This document shows positions 43,505 through 52,606 of a DNA stretch of 64,000 nucleotides, one piece after another. Position 1 is the stretch's first letter. Every line of letters starts with the position of its first letter. A program made the position numbers and the translations under genes. This DNA comes from Lachnospiraceae bacterium (GTDB lineage Bacteria > Bacillota > Clostridia > Lachnospirales > Lachnospiraceae), in contig VSNM01000008.1 in the NCBI GenBank assembly GCA_009774245.1, positions 6,255-70,254 on the forward strand, read 5' to 3'. The notes under the pieces are model-generated. The model ran no database searches, was not told the DNA's origin, and saw only the letters and a program-made list of their open reading frames with translations.

Positions 43505-44461
43505 TCATCCACACTTGTTGCACGCGCCTCTGCCGCCAGCCTCCGATATTGGCACAGCCATGACAGTCCGCTTTAATCCACTGCACCCCAGCGTCGAGTG
43601 ATACCTGTTTCCAAAGCTGGTAATGTAAACCGTATTCCCGCAGGAATCCCCACATTCCTCACAGGGGTAATATCTGCTGCCGTCCTCATTTCTCCGGGTA
43701 TCCAGAAAGCTCTTGTCTACGGCCACAATGGAAAGCTTTAAATAGCTGCACGCTCTCGAGCGGTGGTACACGCTCCCATCCGGTGTCATATACACAATCT
43801 CCTCATTTGCGGCGCTGCCGCCTGCACTGCCGGAAGCATTGTCATATCCCGTCCATGCTCTCGTGCGCATTCTGCTGTACATCACGCGCTGCCGATATCC
43901 GACGACTGCTGCCGGCGGCGCTATGCGGTACTCGGCGACCAGATCGATGCAGTCATCCTCCTGCATCACCGAGGAGCGCAGCCATGAAATAGACGCGGCG
44001 CCTCCTGCGAGCGGCGAATTGTCCAGATACGATGTTCCCAGCCTCGTCCGCACATTCCCGGCCGCATACAAATACGTCAGTCCGAGCGATTCCGCTGCCC
44101 CTGCCGCATCTGTGCGAATCTGGCGGTACTCATAGCCATACACCGCCATCTGCTTTGCCGTATCGTGCATCGCAGCGCTCATGTTTCCCTGCAGCCGGTA
44201 GATCTCCACGATCGATATGATATTTAGAAACGCAAACAGAAAAAACGGCAGGACGAAACACGCTTCCACAGTCATACTTGCCTTTTGCCCCCTCCGTAAA
44301 CGCATGTCAGAGGAGCAGAAGGACATTCTTTTTAACGCCCAGACAGAAAACTGTATGCATTGTTTTATGGAAAGCAAGTTCTCTCCCTTCTTATCTTTAT
44401 TATCTTTAATCTCTTCTATATGTTCCGTATATTGTTTTCTGTCCTGCATCCAAAAGAACAT
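43505..44461 (-). CDS. TadE-like protein fused to tandem Cys/His domains
   Basis: 318 aa. An N-terminal cytoplasmic stretch, then the TadE-like segment KASMTVEACFVLPFFLFAFLN. The C-terminal 110 residues hold two copies of a small Cys/His motif unit: VYMTPDGSVYHRSRACSYLK ending YPCEECG, and VYITSFGNRYHSTLGCSGLK ending ACNKCG. Similar units (VY-x-T-x-x-G-x-x-YH-x-x-C, later C-x-x-C) occur in other extracellular Firmicute proteins and could bind metal. The start at 44461 has GAGGAG 7 bp away. Confidence 0.82.
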   Translation of the reverse strand: MFFWMQDRKQYTEHIEEIKDNKDKKGENLLSIKQCIQFSVWALKRMSFCSSDMRLRRGQKASMTVEACFVLPFFLFAFLNIISIVEIYRLQGNMSAAMHDTAKQMAVYGYEYRQIRTDAAGAAESLGLTYLYAAGNVRTRLGTSYLDNSPLAGGAASISWLRSSVMQEDDCIDLVAEYRIAPPAAVVGYRQRVMYSRMRTRAWTGYDNASGSAGGSAANEEIVYMTPDGSVYHRSRACSYLKLSIVAVDKSFLDTRRNEDGSRYYPCEECGDSCGNTVYITSFGNRYHSTLGCSGLKRTVMAVPISEAGGRGACNKCG

Positions 44462-44480
44462 CCGTCCACTCCTCTGTTTT

Positions 44481-45941
44481 CTACTCATAACACATCGTTT
44501 TATCAAACACAAAATCGTGCCCATCCGCGTCTGCAAATCCAAAACTGACTTTCATATAGTCCATGCACTGGTCAATCCGAAAGCGCTCGTTGCCGGCGGT
44601 CTGTCTGAGGTCCATCTCCACGATATCAAGGCTCCTCGCCGCTTTGGTATTCCTGTCCATCAATCCCATCAGCACCCGCAGATAATCCTGATAGGACAAT
44701 CCTGCCGTTTTCTTCCCACCGCCGTTCGGTATATTTCCTGTAAAAAGATCAAGGATACTGGTATTCCATTCGCCGCTTCCCTTGATCAGCGGAACCCTTC
44801 CGCCCCCCAAAAGCTGCCGCATATCCGACACGGTTTCCATCAGAGCCCACACGCCCAGAATGATTGCCTTCAACAGATCAGTCAGCTCCGGCGACAACAG
44901 GAGCAGACTGATGACTGCCGCGACCAGCTCCGCCTGTGACTGCTTCGAGGAATCCGCATAGATACTGGCCAGGTTTGCCGCTGACCGGAGCGCAAACAGT
45001 ACCTCCACACTGCGCCTCAGATTGCCGGCGTCACTGTTGAAGCCATACAAAATATACTCAATCTGGTACTTTAAGAGACCTGTCTCCTTTGGCTTGATAT
45101 AATTCCCACACTTTTTCATCAGATACTCACCGTAGATCAGCTCATCTGCCAATCCATCCGGCCTGTCAATCCCTTCGTGCAGTCCGATGCCCTTGTTGAT
45201 CGCCCCGGCTTTTTTTCGCATTGAGAAATATGACGCTGTATCCATCACGGCATCCGACACCGAGGTGCCGCCCGGAAGCGACAGCGCCAAGATTTCCCCG
45301 CCGACGATCTCGTCAAATGTGCCTGAAACCTTCGGATAAGAGTAGCCTTCCTCACTCTCCGCCCCAAACTCCTCAATCCCTTTCTCCTTCAGGTTTTCCT
45401 CAAACTCCTGCCTCTGTTCTGCGACAGCTCCCGCGACATCCTGCCCGGTCAGTCCTTTGCTGCTCACCTGATCCATATGTTCCCGCACGCCCGATATGAT
45501 ATCGCCGCCGTAGACAGCCTTCATGTAATTCACCGCCTGCGCCTTCCAGACCATGCATTCATCGTCCCCCGCACAGGATACCTCCGAGATCTCAAGATAG
45601 GGGTTTTGCAGCTTCAATAAATTATATTCCAATGGCATCACAAGCCCTTTGTCGGGAGTCATATTGTAACTCATGTAATCCGACAGGCGTCCCTCAACCA
45701 TACCGATACCGCCGCTGGCGCCGCCATAGGAGGAATCCACGAAGAACAGATCATACTGATTTAAGATCTCCCTGTTGTACTCGGCAAACACCGAATCCAG
45801 TCCCAGATCTGCCACAAGCTCCGCCTGCGCCCTTACGGCGCCTATCGCCGCGCCTTCGATAAAAACGAAGAGCAGCGACAGGATGATGCCAAAAACAAGG
45901 GAAAGATATACTGTCAGATACGCATTATATCTTGTTTGCAT
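44481..45941 (-). CDS. DUF5702/TadG-like pilus-locus protein
   Basis: 486 aa. A TadG-like N-terminal membrane helix (YLTVYLSLVFGIILSLLFVFIEGA), a large extracellular region, and a hydrophobic stretch near about 340-370. It belongs to the DUF5702 group found in Gram-positive Tad operons. It starts within the end of the flp gene (17-bp overlap), consistent with coupled translation. Precise role unknown. Confidence 0.8.
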   Translation of the reverse strand: MQTRYNAYLTVYLSLVFGIILSLLFVFIEGAAIGAVRAQAELVADLGLDSVFAEYNREILNQYDLFFVDSSYGGASGGIGMVEGRLSDYMSYNMTPDKGLVMPLEYNLLKLQNPYLEISEVSCAGDDECMVWKAQAVNYMKAVYGGDIISGVREHMDQVSSKGLTGQDVAGAVAEQRQEFEENLKEKGIEEFGAESEEGYSYPKVSGTFDEIVGGEILALSLPGGTSVSDAVMDTASYFSMRKKAGAINKGIGLHEGIDRPDGLADELIYGEYLMKKCGNYIKPKETGLLKYQIEYILYGFNSDAGNLRRSVEVLFALRSAANLASIYADSSKQSQAELVAAVISLLLLSPELTDLLKAIILGVWALMETVSDMRQLLGGGRVPLIKGSGEWNTSILDLFTGNIPNGGGKKTAGLSYQDYLRVLMGLMDRNTKAARSLDIVEMDLRQTAGNERFRIDQCMDYMKVSFGFADADGHDFVFDKTMCYE

Positions 45942-46095
45942 TGTCTGTTACCTTCTTGAGTATCTTCTCCACCAGCGACTTGATGCTGTCCTTAAAAATT
46001 GCGACAAGCGCTACAAGCACCACGATAATCAATACAATCTCAACTGTTCCCATTCCTTCTTCTTCTTTCATAAAGCTTCTTAAATTTCTCATCAT
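45925..46095 (-). CDS. flp: Flp-type major pilin
   Basis: 56-aa prepilin. Short basic/acidic leader, then EEEG followed by MGTVEIVLIIVVLVALVAIF; the processing site is probably after the Gly, leaving Glu at position 5 of the mature pilin. The start at 46095 (GAGGAG 6 bp upstream) is preferred to 46116. It lies in the middle of the operon right after the platform genes. Confidence 0.85.
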   Translation of the reverse strand: MMRNLRSFMKEEEGMGTVEIVLIIVVLVALVAIFKDSIKSLVEKILKKVTDNANKI

Positions 46096-46124
46096 TTTTT
46101 CTCCTCTTTTCTTCATAATAAAAT

Positions 46125-47471
46125 TTAAAAATATGTCTTAAACGCCGGCACCATGATAATGATCATTGTAATCCCCAAAAGCATCATCATAGGCACGAGC
46201 AGCTTTGTTCCTGCCTTTTCGCCCAGCTTTCGCGCTGTGTGTTTGCGCTCCGCAAAGGCATCGGCTGCCTCCTCCTTCAGTAAAAGCGGCAGGTTGGCGG
46301 CGCCTTTTCTGATGTTCTGCGACAGCATGGCGGACAGCTTCATATAGCCGGGTATCCGGCACCGTCTCCCAAACCGTTCGTAGGCCTTTGCCTGCACGAC
46401 GCCGCTCTCCATCTCGTAGATTGTCAGGAGCATCTCCTCGTAGGCATACCGCCTGCTGCCGCCCTCCTCACGGCGCCGTTTGTAGTCCCTCGCAATCTTA
46501 TTCCATGCATTCGGAACCGTCATGCCGGCGCCGAGCAGCAGCGCCAGAGAACTGACAATCTCAGGATAATCCATGCGCATCTGTTCTTCCCTGTCCACAA
46601 CCTGTCTGTGTAGATCTCTGTCCCTGCTGTAATAGATGAAACAGGCAAGAACCGGAGTCGCCGCCAGAAACAGCAATCCCCTGCAGCTTCTCTTATAGCT
46701 CCAGCGCAGGCTCTTGTCCCCGCTTTGTGATGGGAGCGTCATATTCTGCTGCGTGCGGCTTTCCTCCTCCAGTCCGGCAATCTGTCCGGCAAGGCGTTCC
46801 GCTCTTCCGGGCTGTACCGCCTTGCTGTATATCCTGACAGTCATATCGCGCTCCATCTCATAGTTTTCGCAGGACAGCACAGCCGTCAGTTCCATCAGGA
46901 CTGGCGCCGCCAGTGTATCCTGCACGAGCTTCCCTGTGTAATCCATGTAAGCCTCATCCGTGCGCCACTCCACCGTAAATGGATACCCCTCCACACTGTC
47001 TGCCAGGTGCATATCGTACTCTATTCTGTCCAGACTCTCGTTGGAGCCGAGAATCAACAGTTCGAGAGCGTCCATGGCCCCGTCTGACAGCTCAGTCAGT
47101 TCTTCCTGCGTAAAACTTTTTTCTGACAGCGTAACCGGAATATCATAGCTGCACTCCCCGTCATCCGCCACAAGCGTGACGCTTCTCTTTCCGCCTCCAT
47201 ACGCATTGCGCGCCAGCCGGTTATCCACAATCTTTGTCTCCATTCCGTCCTTAATCCACAAGCCAACGGACATAACCACACCGCAGACCACGATCAGGCT
47301 GCACACAGACAGCTTCTGAATCACATACTCTTTCTGCCGCTTTGGCGTATTGCCCGCGGGCTCCAAAGTCTGCAAATCCTCTGACACCGCACTGTTGTAC
47401 AGGATTTTGTCCGGCTTTTTGGGCATTGCCGCTAGGCGGGCGTACAGCCACCCTGCAAACCGATCACCCAC
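46125..47471 (-). CDS. tadC: TadC-like platform protein with large N-terminal extracellular domain
   Basis: 448 aa; normal TadC is about 300. The C-terminal part (about 275-448: EEQMRMDYPEIVSSLALLLGAGMTVPNAW and a final hydrophobic end) is the T2SS-F fold. The N-terminal 270 residues have one helix (about 55-75), a roughly 170-residue domain outside the membrane, then another helix. The start GTG at 47471 follows a perfect AAGGAGGTGAT. Confidence 0.85.
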   Translation of the reverse strand: MGDRFAGWLYARLAAMPKKPDKILYNSAVSEDLQTLEPAGNTPKRQKEYVIQKLSVCSLIVVCGVVMSVGLWIKDGMETKIVDNRLARNAYGGGKRSVTLVADDGECSYDIPVTLSEKSFTQEELTELSDGAMDALELLILGSNESLDRIEYDMHLADSVEGYPFTVEWRTDEAYMDYTGKLVQDTLAAPVLMELTAVLSCENYEMERDMTVRIYSKAVQPGRAERLAGQIAGLEEESRTQQNMTLPSQSGDKSLRWSYKRSCRGLLFLAATPVLACFIYYSRDRDLHRQVVDREEQMRMDYPEIVSSLALLLGAGMTVPNAWNKIARDYKRRREEGGSRRYAYEEMLLTIYEMESGVVQAKAYERFGRRCRIPGYMKLSAMLSQNIRKGAANLPLLLKEEAADAFAERKHTARKLGEKAGTKLLVPMMMLLGITMIIIMVPAFKTYF

Positions 47472-47517
47472 TGATATCACCTCCTTTTTTATAATAAATT
47501 GTTTCTGCGGCCTGATC

Positions 47518-48309
47518 TCACACATCGATATTTAATATTTTGTCCGAAAGCCGACACGCCACGACATAGACAGCAAGCGATCCGGTCATCAGAATCCAGC
47601 CAGCCAGATTGTGATACAGGCTCTCAAAATACCCTTTTGTGGTCAGCGAGATATAGAAAATGATAAAAAACGGAATATAGCGCATAATCTGCTGTTCGAG
47701 TCTTTTTTCACTCACCACTGTCTCAATCTCACGCCGGATCTCCTGTTTATCTCCAATGATATCCGCTGTATTTGCGATAATGCCGCGCATATCGCCTCCA
47801 CCTCTCTTTGCGATCTGAAAGATATCCGCAAAATCCCTGATATCCTGCACACCGCTTCTGTCCGCAAGGTTTGAGAGCGCATGTTCCAGCTGTACATTGT
47901 TGCTCAATTTGCGAAAGATCAGCCGCAGCTCCTTTGCCATCACGGACTCCTTCCCATACAGCAGCACGATGTCACGATACGACTCCTGAAATGCGTTCTC
48001 AACACTGTAGCCTGCCTGCAGATTTGACGAGACACTCAGAATCGTCTCGCGAAATTCTATTTCAAGCTTTCTCTTCCTCTTCTGGCACTCCGATGCGCCC
48101 CTGCCCTTAAACGACCAGACCACGAACGGCATCAATAGCAGCCACGCGATCACGCTGTCGTAAAAAAGCCAGCCGACCATCGCCATAAACACACCTCCCG
48201 CCAGGAGATGCAGCGCGATCTCGTGTCCGGAAAATATGTATCTCGTGTAATCCGTCTCGGGTGGCAGCCGCCCCCTTGCGATTGTCTTATCATCCCTGTT
48301 TCTCTTCAT
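47518..48309 (-). CDS. tadB: TadB-like platform protein
   Basis: 263-aa T2SS-F family membrane protein. Two helices near the N-terminus, a central cytoplasmic helical domain (FRETILSVSSNLQAGYSVENAF; RDFADIFQIAKRGGGDMRGII), and two C-terminal helices. It partners TadC at the pilus assembly platform, driven by TadA. GGGAGG precedes the ATG; gene order TadZ-TadA-TadB-TadC is canonical. Confidence 0.92.
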   Translation of the reverse strand: MKRNRDDKTIARGRLPPETDYTRYIFSGHEIALHLLAGGVFMAMVGWLFYDSVIAWLLLMPFVVWSFKGRGASECQKRKRKLEIEFRETILSVSSNLQAGYSVENAFQESYRDIVLLYGKESVMAKELRLIFRKLSNNVQLEHALSNLADRSGVQDIRDFADIFQIAKRGGGDMRGIIANTADIIGDKQEIRREIETVVSEKRLEQQIMRYIPFFIIFYISLTTKGYFESLYHNLAGWILMTGSLAVYVVACRLSDKILNIDV

Positions 48310-48328
48310 ATCGTCCTCCCTTCCTCCG

Positions 48329-49564
48329 CTATGCTATCCCTGCGGAACACAGCTTTCCCGTATGCGTCAGCTCTCCTGTCTTCACAAACGTGCCCAATAC
48401 CCTGCCGCGCTCCTCTCCGGTCTCCTGAAACTGATACAGCGGCGCAGTGAGAATCTCCCCGTCCTCATAGCCCAGTATCTCCACGATCTCAAGAACGCGC
48501 CGTGACTTGTCGCGCAGCCGCCCAAGATGCACGATAATATCCACACCTGACGCGATCTGCCTCCTCACCGCCGCGAGCGGAAGGTCCATGCCCATCAGCA
48601 CCATTGTCTCGAGTCGCGTCAGCATATCGTTTGACGAGTTTGCGTGTCCGGTTGACAGACTTCCGTCATGTCCGGTATTCAGAGCCTGCAGCATGTCAAT
48701 CGCCTCACTGCCCCGCACTTCCCCGACGATAATTCTGTCCGGCCTCATGCGGAGCGACGACTTGATCAGATCGCGTATCGTGATCTCCCGCGCGCCGTCC
48801 ATGTTGGCATTTCTCGTCTCAAGCCGCACCAGATTGGGAATGCCCTGCAGCTGCAGCTCCGCAGAGTCCTCAATCGTGATGATGCGCTCCGTCTTTGGAA
48901 TATAATGTGACAATGCATTGAGAAATGTCGTTTTTCCAGAGCCGGTGCCGCCGCTGATAAAAATGTTGTACCCTGCGGCGACAAGCTTTTCCAGAAAATC
49001 TGCCGCCTGCCGTGTGATCGACTCAAAGCTGATCAAATCCTCCATAGAGATCGGATGGTCCGGAAAACGCCGTATCGTGATGATCGGTCCGTTTAATGCA
49101 ACCGGTGATAACACAATGTTTACGCGCGAGCCATTTTCAAGCCTTGCATCGGCAATCGGCAATGCCTCGTTGACGACTCTGTTGCACCGCGCCACGATCT
49201 GCTGTATCACGTTTTCGAGCTTTTCCCGCGTTTCAAAGCGTTTGTCCCACTCATAGATGCGCCCTGCCTTCTCGACAAAGATGTTTTCCGTCCCATTGAC
49301 CATGATTTCCGTCACCTCATCGCAGTCCACCAGCTCCTGCAGCACATCCATTTTCCTGATCGAGTGAAATACACTCTTTCCGAGCTCCTGACGCTGTGAC
49401 AGGGACAGGGCGTACTTTCTGCCCATCTGTATAATCAACGCATCGATGATCTCCTGAATCTCGGCATCCTCCATCTCCCTCGACAAATCAATCTGCTGCC
49501 TGACGCGATCACTGATATATTCTCTGCATTCCATATATTTCTGCGATTCAAAACCTTCACTCAC
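48329..49564 (-). CDS. tadA: TadA/CpaF secretion ATPase
   Basis: 411-aa hexameric ATPase powering pilus assembly. Walker A ISGGTGSGKTTFLNAL (about 212-227), Asp-box region, Walker B with RMRPDRIIVGEVRGSEA, and His-box SLSTGHANSS. Start is GTG at 49564, overlapping the stop of the TadZ-like gene by 4 bp (GTGA). Confidence 0.95.
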   Translation of the reverse strand: MSEGFESQKYMECREYISDRVRQQIDLSREMEDAEIQEIIDALIIQMGRKYALSLSQRQELGKSVFHSIRKMDVLQELVDCDEVTEIMVNGTENIFVEKAGRIYEWDKRFETREKLENVIQQIVARCNRVVNEALPIADARLENGSRVNIVLSPVALNGPIITIRRFPDHPISMEDLISFESITRQAADFLEKLVAAGYNIFISGGTGSGKTTFLNALSHYIPKTERIITIEDSAELQLQGIPNLVRLETRNANMDGAREITIRDLIKSSLRMRPDRIIVGEVRGSEAIDMLQALNTGHDGSLSTGHANSSNDMLTRLETMVLMGMDLPLAAVRRQIASGVDIIVHLGRLRDKSRRVLEIVEILGYEDGEILTAPLYQFQETGEERGRVLGTFVKTGELTHTGKLCSAGIA

Positions 49565-50562
49565 GTTTCACCCAGCACTCCTCTCATGCAGCTTCCGACA
49601 GACGACGCCGTCAGATCTTCCAGATTTTCACAGTGTTTTTCCCAGTTGGCCGGAAGCTCAAACTCCACCGTATGCGCGAGAATCCTGTCATACTCCTTGG
49701 CCTGCATCAGACGCCTGAAATGGGACGACATCGCCCGCCCATACACACTGGTGCCATCTGTCAGCAGATACACAGCATCACTGTTCTCCAACAGGTCATA
49801 AAACCCCTGGCACGCCTCTGACAAATCCATCACAATGTACGTATAATCACTGCTGTACTGCAACAGCTTCATGACAGTCTCCCAATCCTTCCTGCTGATG
49901 CCCACCAGATCGGCATAGTCCAGCGCCGGAGGCAGATAATCAACGCCATGGATACAGCGCTTGAGGCTGTCCAGCTTGTACAGAAGCTTGTCTGAGTGGT
50001 TCAGCACGAAATACATAAAATCCGTCACATCGGAATCATAGCTGGTCCGCAGAAGCTCCTCAAAGCCCGTAAACGGCATCATGCTCACATACAGCACCTG
50101 ATGTCCTCTCTCCGCAAGCACCTGCGCCGCTCCAAGCGCCGCCACACTCTGCCCCCTGTGCCGTGCTGCTGAATAAAAGCTGATGAGCCTTGTCTGATTC
50201 TTCCCGCGCCGCTCCACACATCCACAATTTTCGTCCCGTGCAAACTCCTCAAGCACCTGTGCAATCATGCACTCCATGGACTGATACTTTGCGACCATGC
50301 TGTACCCTGTAATCCCCTTATACCCGTCCTCCTGCAGGATATAAATCTTTGACGCGTTCACCTTCGCAACATTCGCATCATAACTATCCTCCCCCACAAG
50401 CAGTATCTCAAACGGCGTTTCCAGGCTGGCTTCCAGCGCCCTGCCCACAGTGTCAAAGATTAAGATCTCAAAGTCTGCCGGATTCCTTTTCTGCAGATAC
50501 GCCTGCAGCATCCTCAGATAACTGCTGTCACTGTCACAAATCGCAAGCTGTCTCTCCTTCAT
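49561..50562 (-). CDS. tadZ: TadZ/CpaE-like protein with degenerate P-loop
   Basis: 333 aa. A receiver-like N-terminal domain (QLAICDSDSSYLRMLQAYL) and a MinD/ParA-like C-terminal domain. The Walker A position reads SAARHRGQSVAALGAA without the invariant Lys, as in atypical TadZ proteins, so ATP hydrolysis is doubtful. Likely marks the pole or site of pilus assembly. The start at 50562 (GGGAG upstream) is preferred to an extension reaching into the peptidase gene. Confidence 0.85.
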   Translation of the reverse strand: MKERQLAICDSDSSYLRMLQAYLQKRNPADFEILIFDTVGRALEASLETPFEILLVGEDSYDANVAKVNASKIYILQEDGYKGITGYSMVAKYQSMECMIAQVLEEFARDENCGCVERRGKNQTRLISFYSAARHRGQSVAALGAAQVLAERGHQVLYVSMMPFTGFEELLRTSYDSDVTDFMYFVLNHSDKLLYKLDSLKRCIHGVDYLPPALDYADLVGISRKDWETVMKLLQYSSDYTYIVMDLSEACQGFYDLLENSDAVYLLTDGTSVYGRAMSSHFRRLMQAKEYDRILAHTVEFELPANWEKHCENLEDLTASSVGSCMRGVLGET

Positions 50563-50618
50563 ATATTCCCACTCCCTATGCTCTCCGCTATACTCCCGCT
50601 TTCCCGCCAGACAATCCC

Positions 50619-51131
50619 CTACGCATAGACACCAACGCACATCAGAATCAAGCTCAAAAATGCCGGGATTGACAGACGCACGACACACCGCTTCTGCTCC
50701 TTATTGACCTGATAGGCGTCAACCGCCCCTGTCATGGCTGCCTTTCTGAGATACCGCATCAGATACAGCAGCCGCTCCCTGCTCTCCGCATAGACAATCA
50801 TCTTCACCGCCGATATTGCCGCTGCGATCGTCATCGTGACCAGCAGATAGTGAATCAATCTGTCTGTGCCCATATAGGGACAATAACATCCCATCATCAT
50901 AAAGAGCTTGACATCACCTGCCCCCAGCGCTCCCATCAGATAAAAGGGATAAAACGCAACAAAGACGACTGCCGACACGCCGACTGCCTCCACAAGTCCT
51001 GCCACTGCACAAGTTCTGTACGCCATCACCAGCCCCGCTGTCATTCCCGCGAGAATACAGACATTTGGTATCCTGTAATAACGCCAGTCCATAAAAATGA
51101 CAACACAAAACACACCTATGAGGATTCCCAT
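50619..51131 (-). CDS. tadV: A24 prepilin peptidase (TadV/CpaA)
   Basis: 170-aa membrane peptidase and first gene of the tad operon. Catalytic Asp residues lie in FMDWRYYRIPN and GALGAGDVKLF (GxGD). It processes Flp/TadE prepilins and, in some systems, methylates them. AAAGGAAG precedes the ATG; promoter at 51216-51243. Confidence 0.93.
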   Translation of the reverse strand: MGILIGVFCVVIFMDWRYYRIPNVCILAGMTAGLVMAYRTCAVAGLVEAVGVSAVVFVAFYPFYLMGALGAGDVKLFMMMGCYCPYMGTDRLIHYLLVTMTIAAAISAVKMIVYAESRERLLYLMRYLRKAAMTGAVDAYQVNKEQKRCVVRLSIPAFLSLILMCVGVYA

Positions 51132-51495
51132 ACTTTACGCTTCCTTTCTTAAAATAACAATGAATTTCCCACCGAATCCGGTGAATGATAAACCGTTCGC
51201 GACGGAACAAATATGATTATATCGGATTCCCCCAGATTGTCCACTTGAAATGTCAAAATTAGAACAGGAATTTTTTTGTTGTGACATTTCGCCAAACAAG
51301 ACACGCTATTTTCTTGTCCCTTTGTCGAATATTGTCCCATTTTCTGTGTGAATTATTACATTACGAAATTTTACGAAATTTTGTGTTATGATAGAAAATA
51401 ATAAAGACTAAAAAATATACATGAAATGATCATGCATATTTTTCCTTTTTTTGGACTATACTGTTTTATATCAATTGTTGAGAAAGGACATCCCT
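51132..51495. other. divergent intergenic region of 364 bp
   Basis: It holds the tad promoter on the minus strand, a perfect 10-bp tandem repeat TTACGAAATT (51361-51380), a TATGAT -10-like site (51387-51392), an imperfect 13-bp hairpin followed by T-runs (51411-51450) and a TATACT -10-like site before the DUF2508 gene. There is no complete protein gene. Confidence 0.6.
51216..51243 (-). promoter_or_regulatory. tad operon promoter
   Basis: TGGACA (51238-51243), 16-bp spacer, TATAAT (51216-51221), with a CACCG/CGGTG hairpin in the leader. Confidence 0.62.
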
Positions 51496-51810
51496 ATGAA
51501 AACATATTTCAGTCTGAAAGGTATACTTAACCCTGCCGTAAACACCGATTCCCAGCCCCGCACGCCGCGCGACATGCTGCTCGATGATATCCGCAAGACA
51601 CAATGCGCCCTTGAAATCGCATATTCCGGATTTGACAATGTAACCGATCCCGACCTGATTGACTGTTATATCTATGAAGTCAACTCCGCGCTGAAACGCT
51701 ATCGCTTTCTATTGCAGCAGGCCGCGCAGATGCAGCTCTATGAGGAGTATCATATGGATTCCCCAGAGTACTGCGACACCAAACCACTTGTACAGCAGCC
51801 AATCGCATGA
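51496..51810 (+). CDS. DUF2508 (YaaL-like) protein
   Basis: 104-aa soluble helical protein. The segment CALEIAYSGFDNVTDPDLIDCYIYEVNSALKRYRFLL is the DUF2508 core; in Bacillus yaaL lies near recR, with no firm function. Here it stands alone on the plus strand, convergent with the fliS-like gene (28-bp gap). AAAGGA precedes the ATG by 8 bp. Confidence 0.82.
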   Translation: MKTYFSLKGILNPAVNTDSQPRTPRDMLLDDIRKTQCALEIAYSGFDNVTDPDLIDCYIYEVNSALKRYRFLLQQAAQMQLYEEYHMDSPEYCDTKPLVQQPIA

Positions 51811-51838
51811 GTGTGGTCAGTGGAGACAGCGCGGGACC

Positions 51839-52315
51839 TTATATGCGATATCCCCTCGCACCGCCATACTGCGACAGGCTCTCGTTGACATCTGTCCTGT
51901 TATACGTGAAGCCCGCATATACGTCCTGTGCATTCTCCATCAGCGGCTGCGACTGGTCCTCCTTGCTTATGGTGTGATACGCGTCCCGCAGCTTTTGAAA
52001 CATCCCGGTAATCTGGACGAGCTGCTCCGCGCTGATTCCCCGCATATCGTGCGCCAACTCCCTGTCCGCAAACGCATAGATTGCAAATAGATTCCGCGCC
52101 AGGTCATAATTGAAATCCAGACTGCCTCTCAGCTCGGATATGCAGTTTCTGGCACACTGCATATCCTTCTTAAATTCCTGTTCACAGCCAATTTCCTGAG
52201 CGGTGGCTGCATCCTTCAGATACGTCAGGATCATATCGTACAGAATCACCACCAGCTGTGTCCGGTTTGCCTGCGTGATTCGTCTCGTGAAAATCTGTTT
52301 CATTTCCTTCGTCAT
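51839..52315 (-). CDS. fliS: FliS-like flagellar export chaperone
   Basis: 158-aa helical protein. IFTRRITQANRTQLVVILYDMILTYL fits the FliS N-terminal helix and flagellin-binding groove, followed by three more predicted helices. FliS caps the disordered C-terminus of flagellin before export. It is downstream of flagellin but separated by the MITE-like palindrome and a 100-bp leader, so its expression may be uncoupled. It is longer than usual (about 125 aa). Confidence 0.8.
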   Translation of the reverse strand: MTKEMKQIFTRRITQANRTQLVVILYDMILTYLKDAATAQEIGCEQEFKKDMQCARNCISELRGSLDFNYDLARNLFAIYAFADRELAHDMRGISAEQLVQITGMFQKLRDAYHTISKEDQSQPLMENAQDVYAGFTYNRTDVNESLSQYGGARGYRI

Positions 52316-52431
52316 ACCTGTAACCTGACCTTTCTATCTTTATTTATCCGACCTTTATTTATTAACCCTTATATATTGTACCCTTATCCTACCCTTAACC
52401 CTAACCTAATCTTAATACCGTTCTATCCTTA

Positions 52432-52586
52432 GGAACTGTTCAGAAATTACTTGTGACAAGTACGCCGTATAAATGTTCATCTGCAAAGAAGAAAATCGCA
52501 GGCATAGCGGGCTATGTCAAGATTTTCTGATGCAGCAGATGGGCATTTAGACAAGTAATTGTCATGAGTAATTTATTAACAGTTCC
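52432..52586. mobile_element. 155-bp MITE-like palindromic element
   Basis: The ends are perfect 9-bp inverted repeats GGAACTGTT/AACAGTTCC, flanked on both sides by TTA (possible target duplication). Inside, further complementary segments extend the palindrome: ATTACTTGT/ACAAGTAAT, ATCTGC/GCAGAT and AGAAAATC/GATTTTCT. It has no coding capacity. It lies 20 bp after the flagellin stop. Confidence 0.8.
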
Positions 52587-52606
52587 TTATACCGCTGACT
52601 GCCGTA

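Noticed and set aside
52330..52430. Telomere-like TTAGGG/TTAAGGG runs before fliS
   Set aside because: The units are irregular and lie in a purine-rich leader; there is no sign of a chromosome end, so chance is likeliest.
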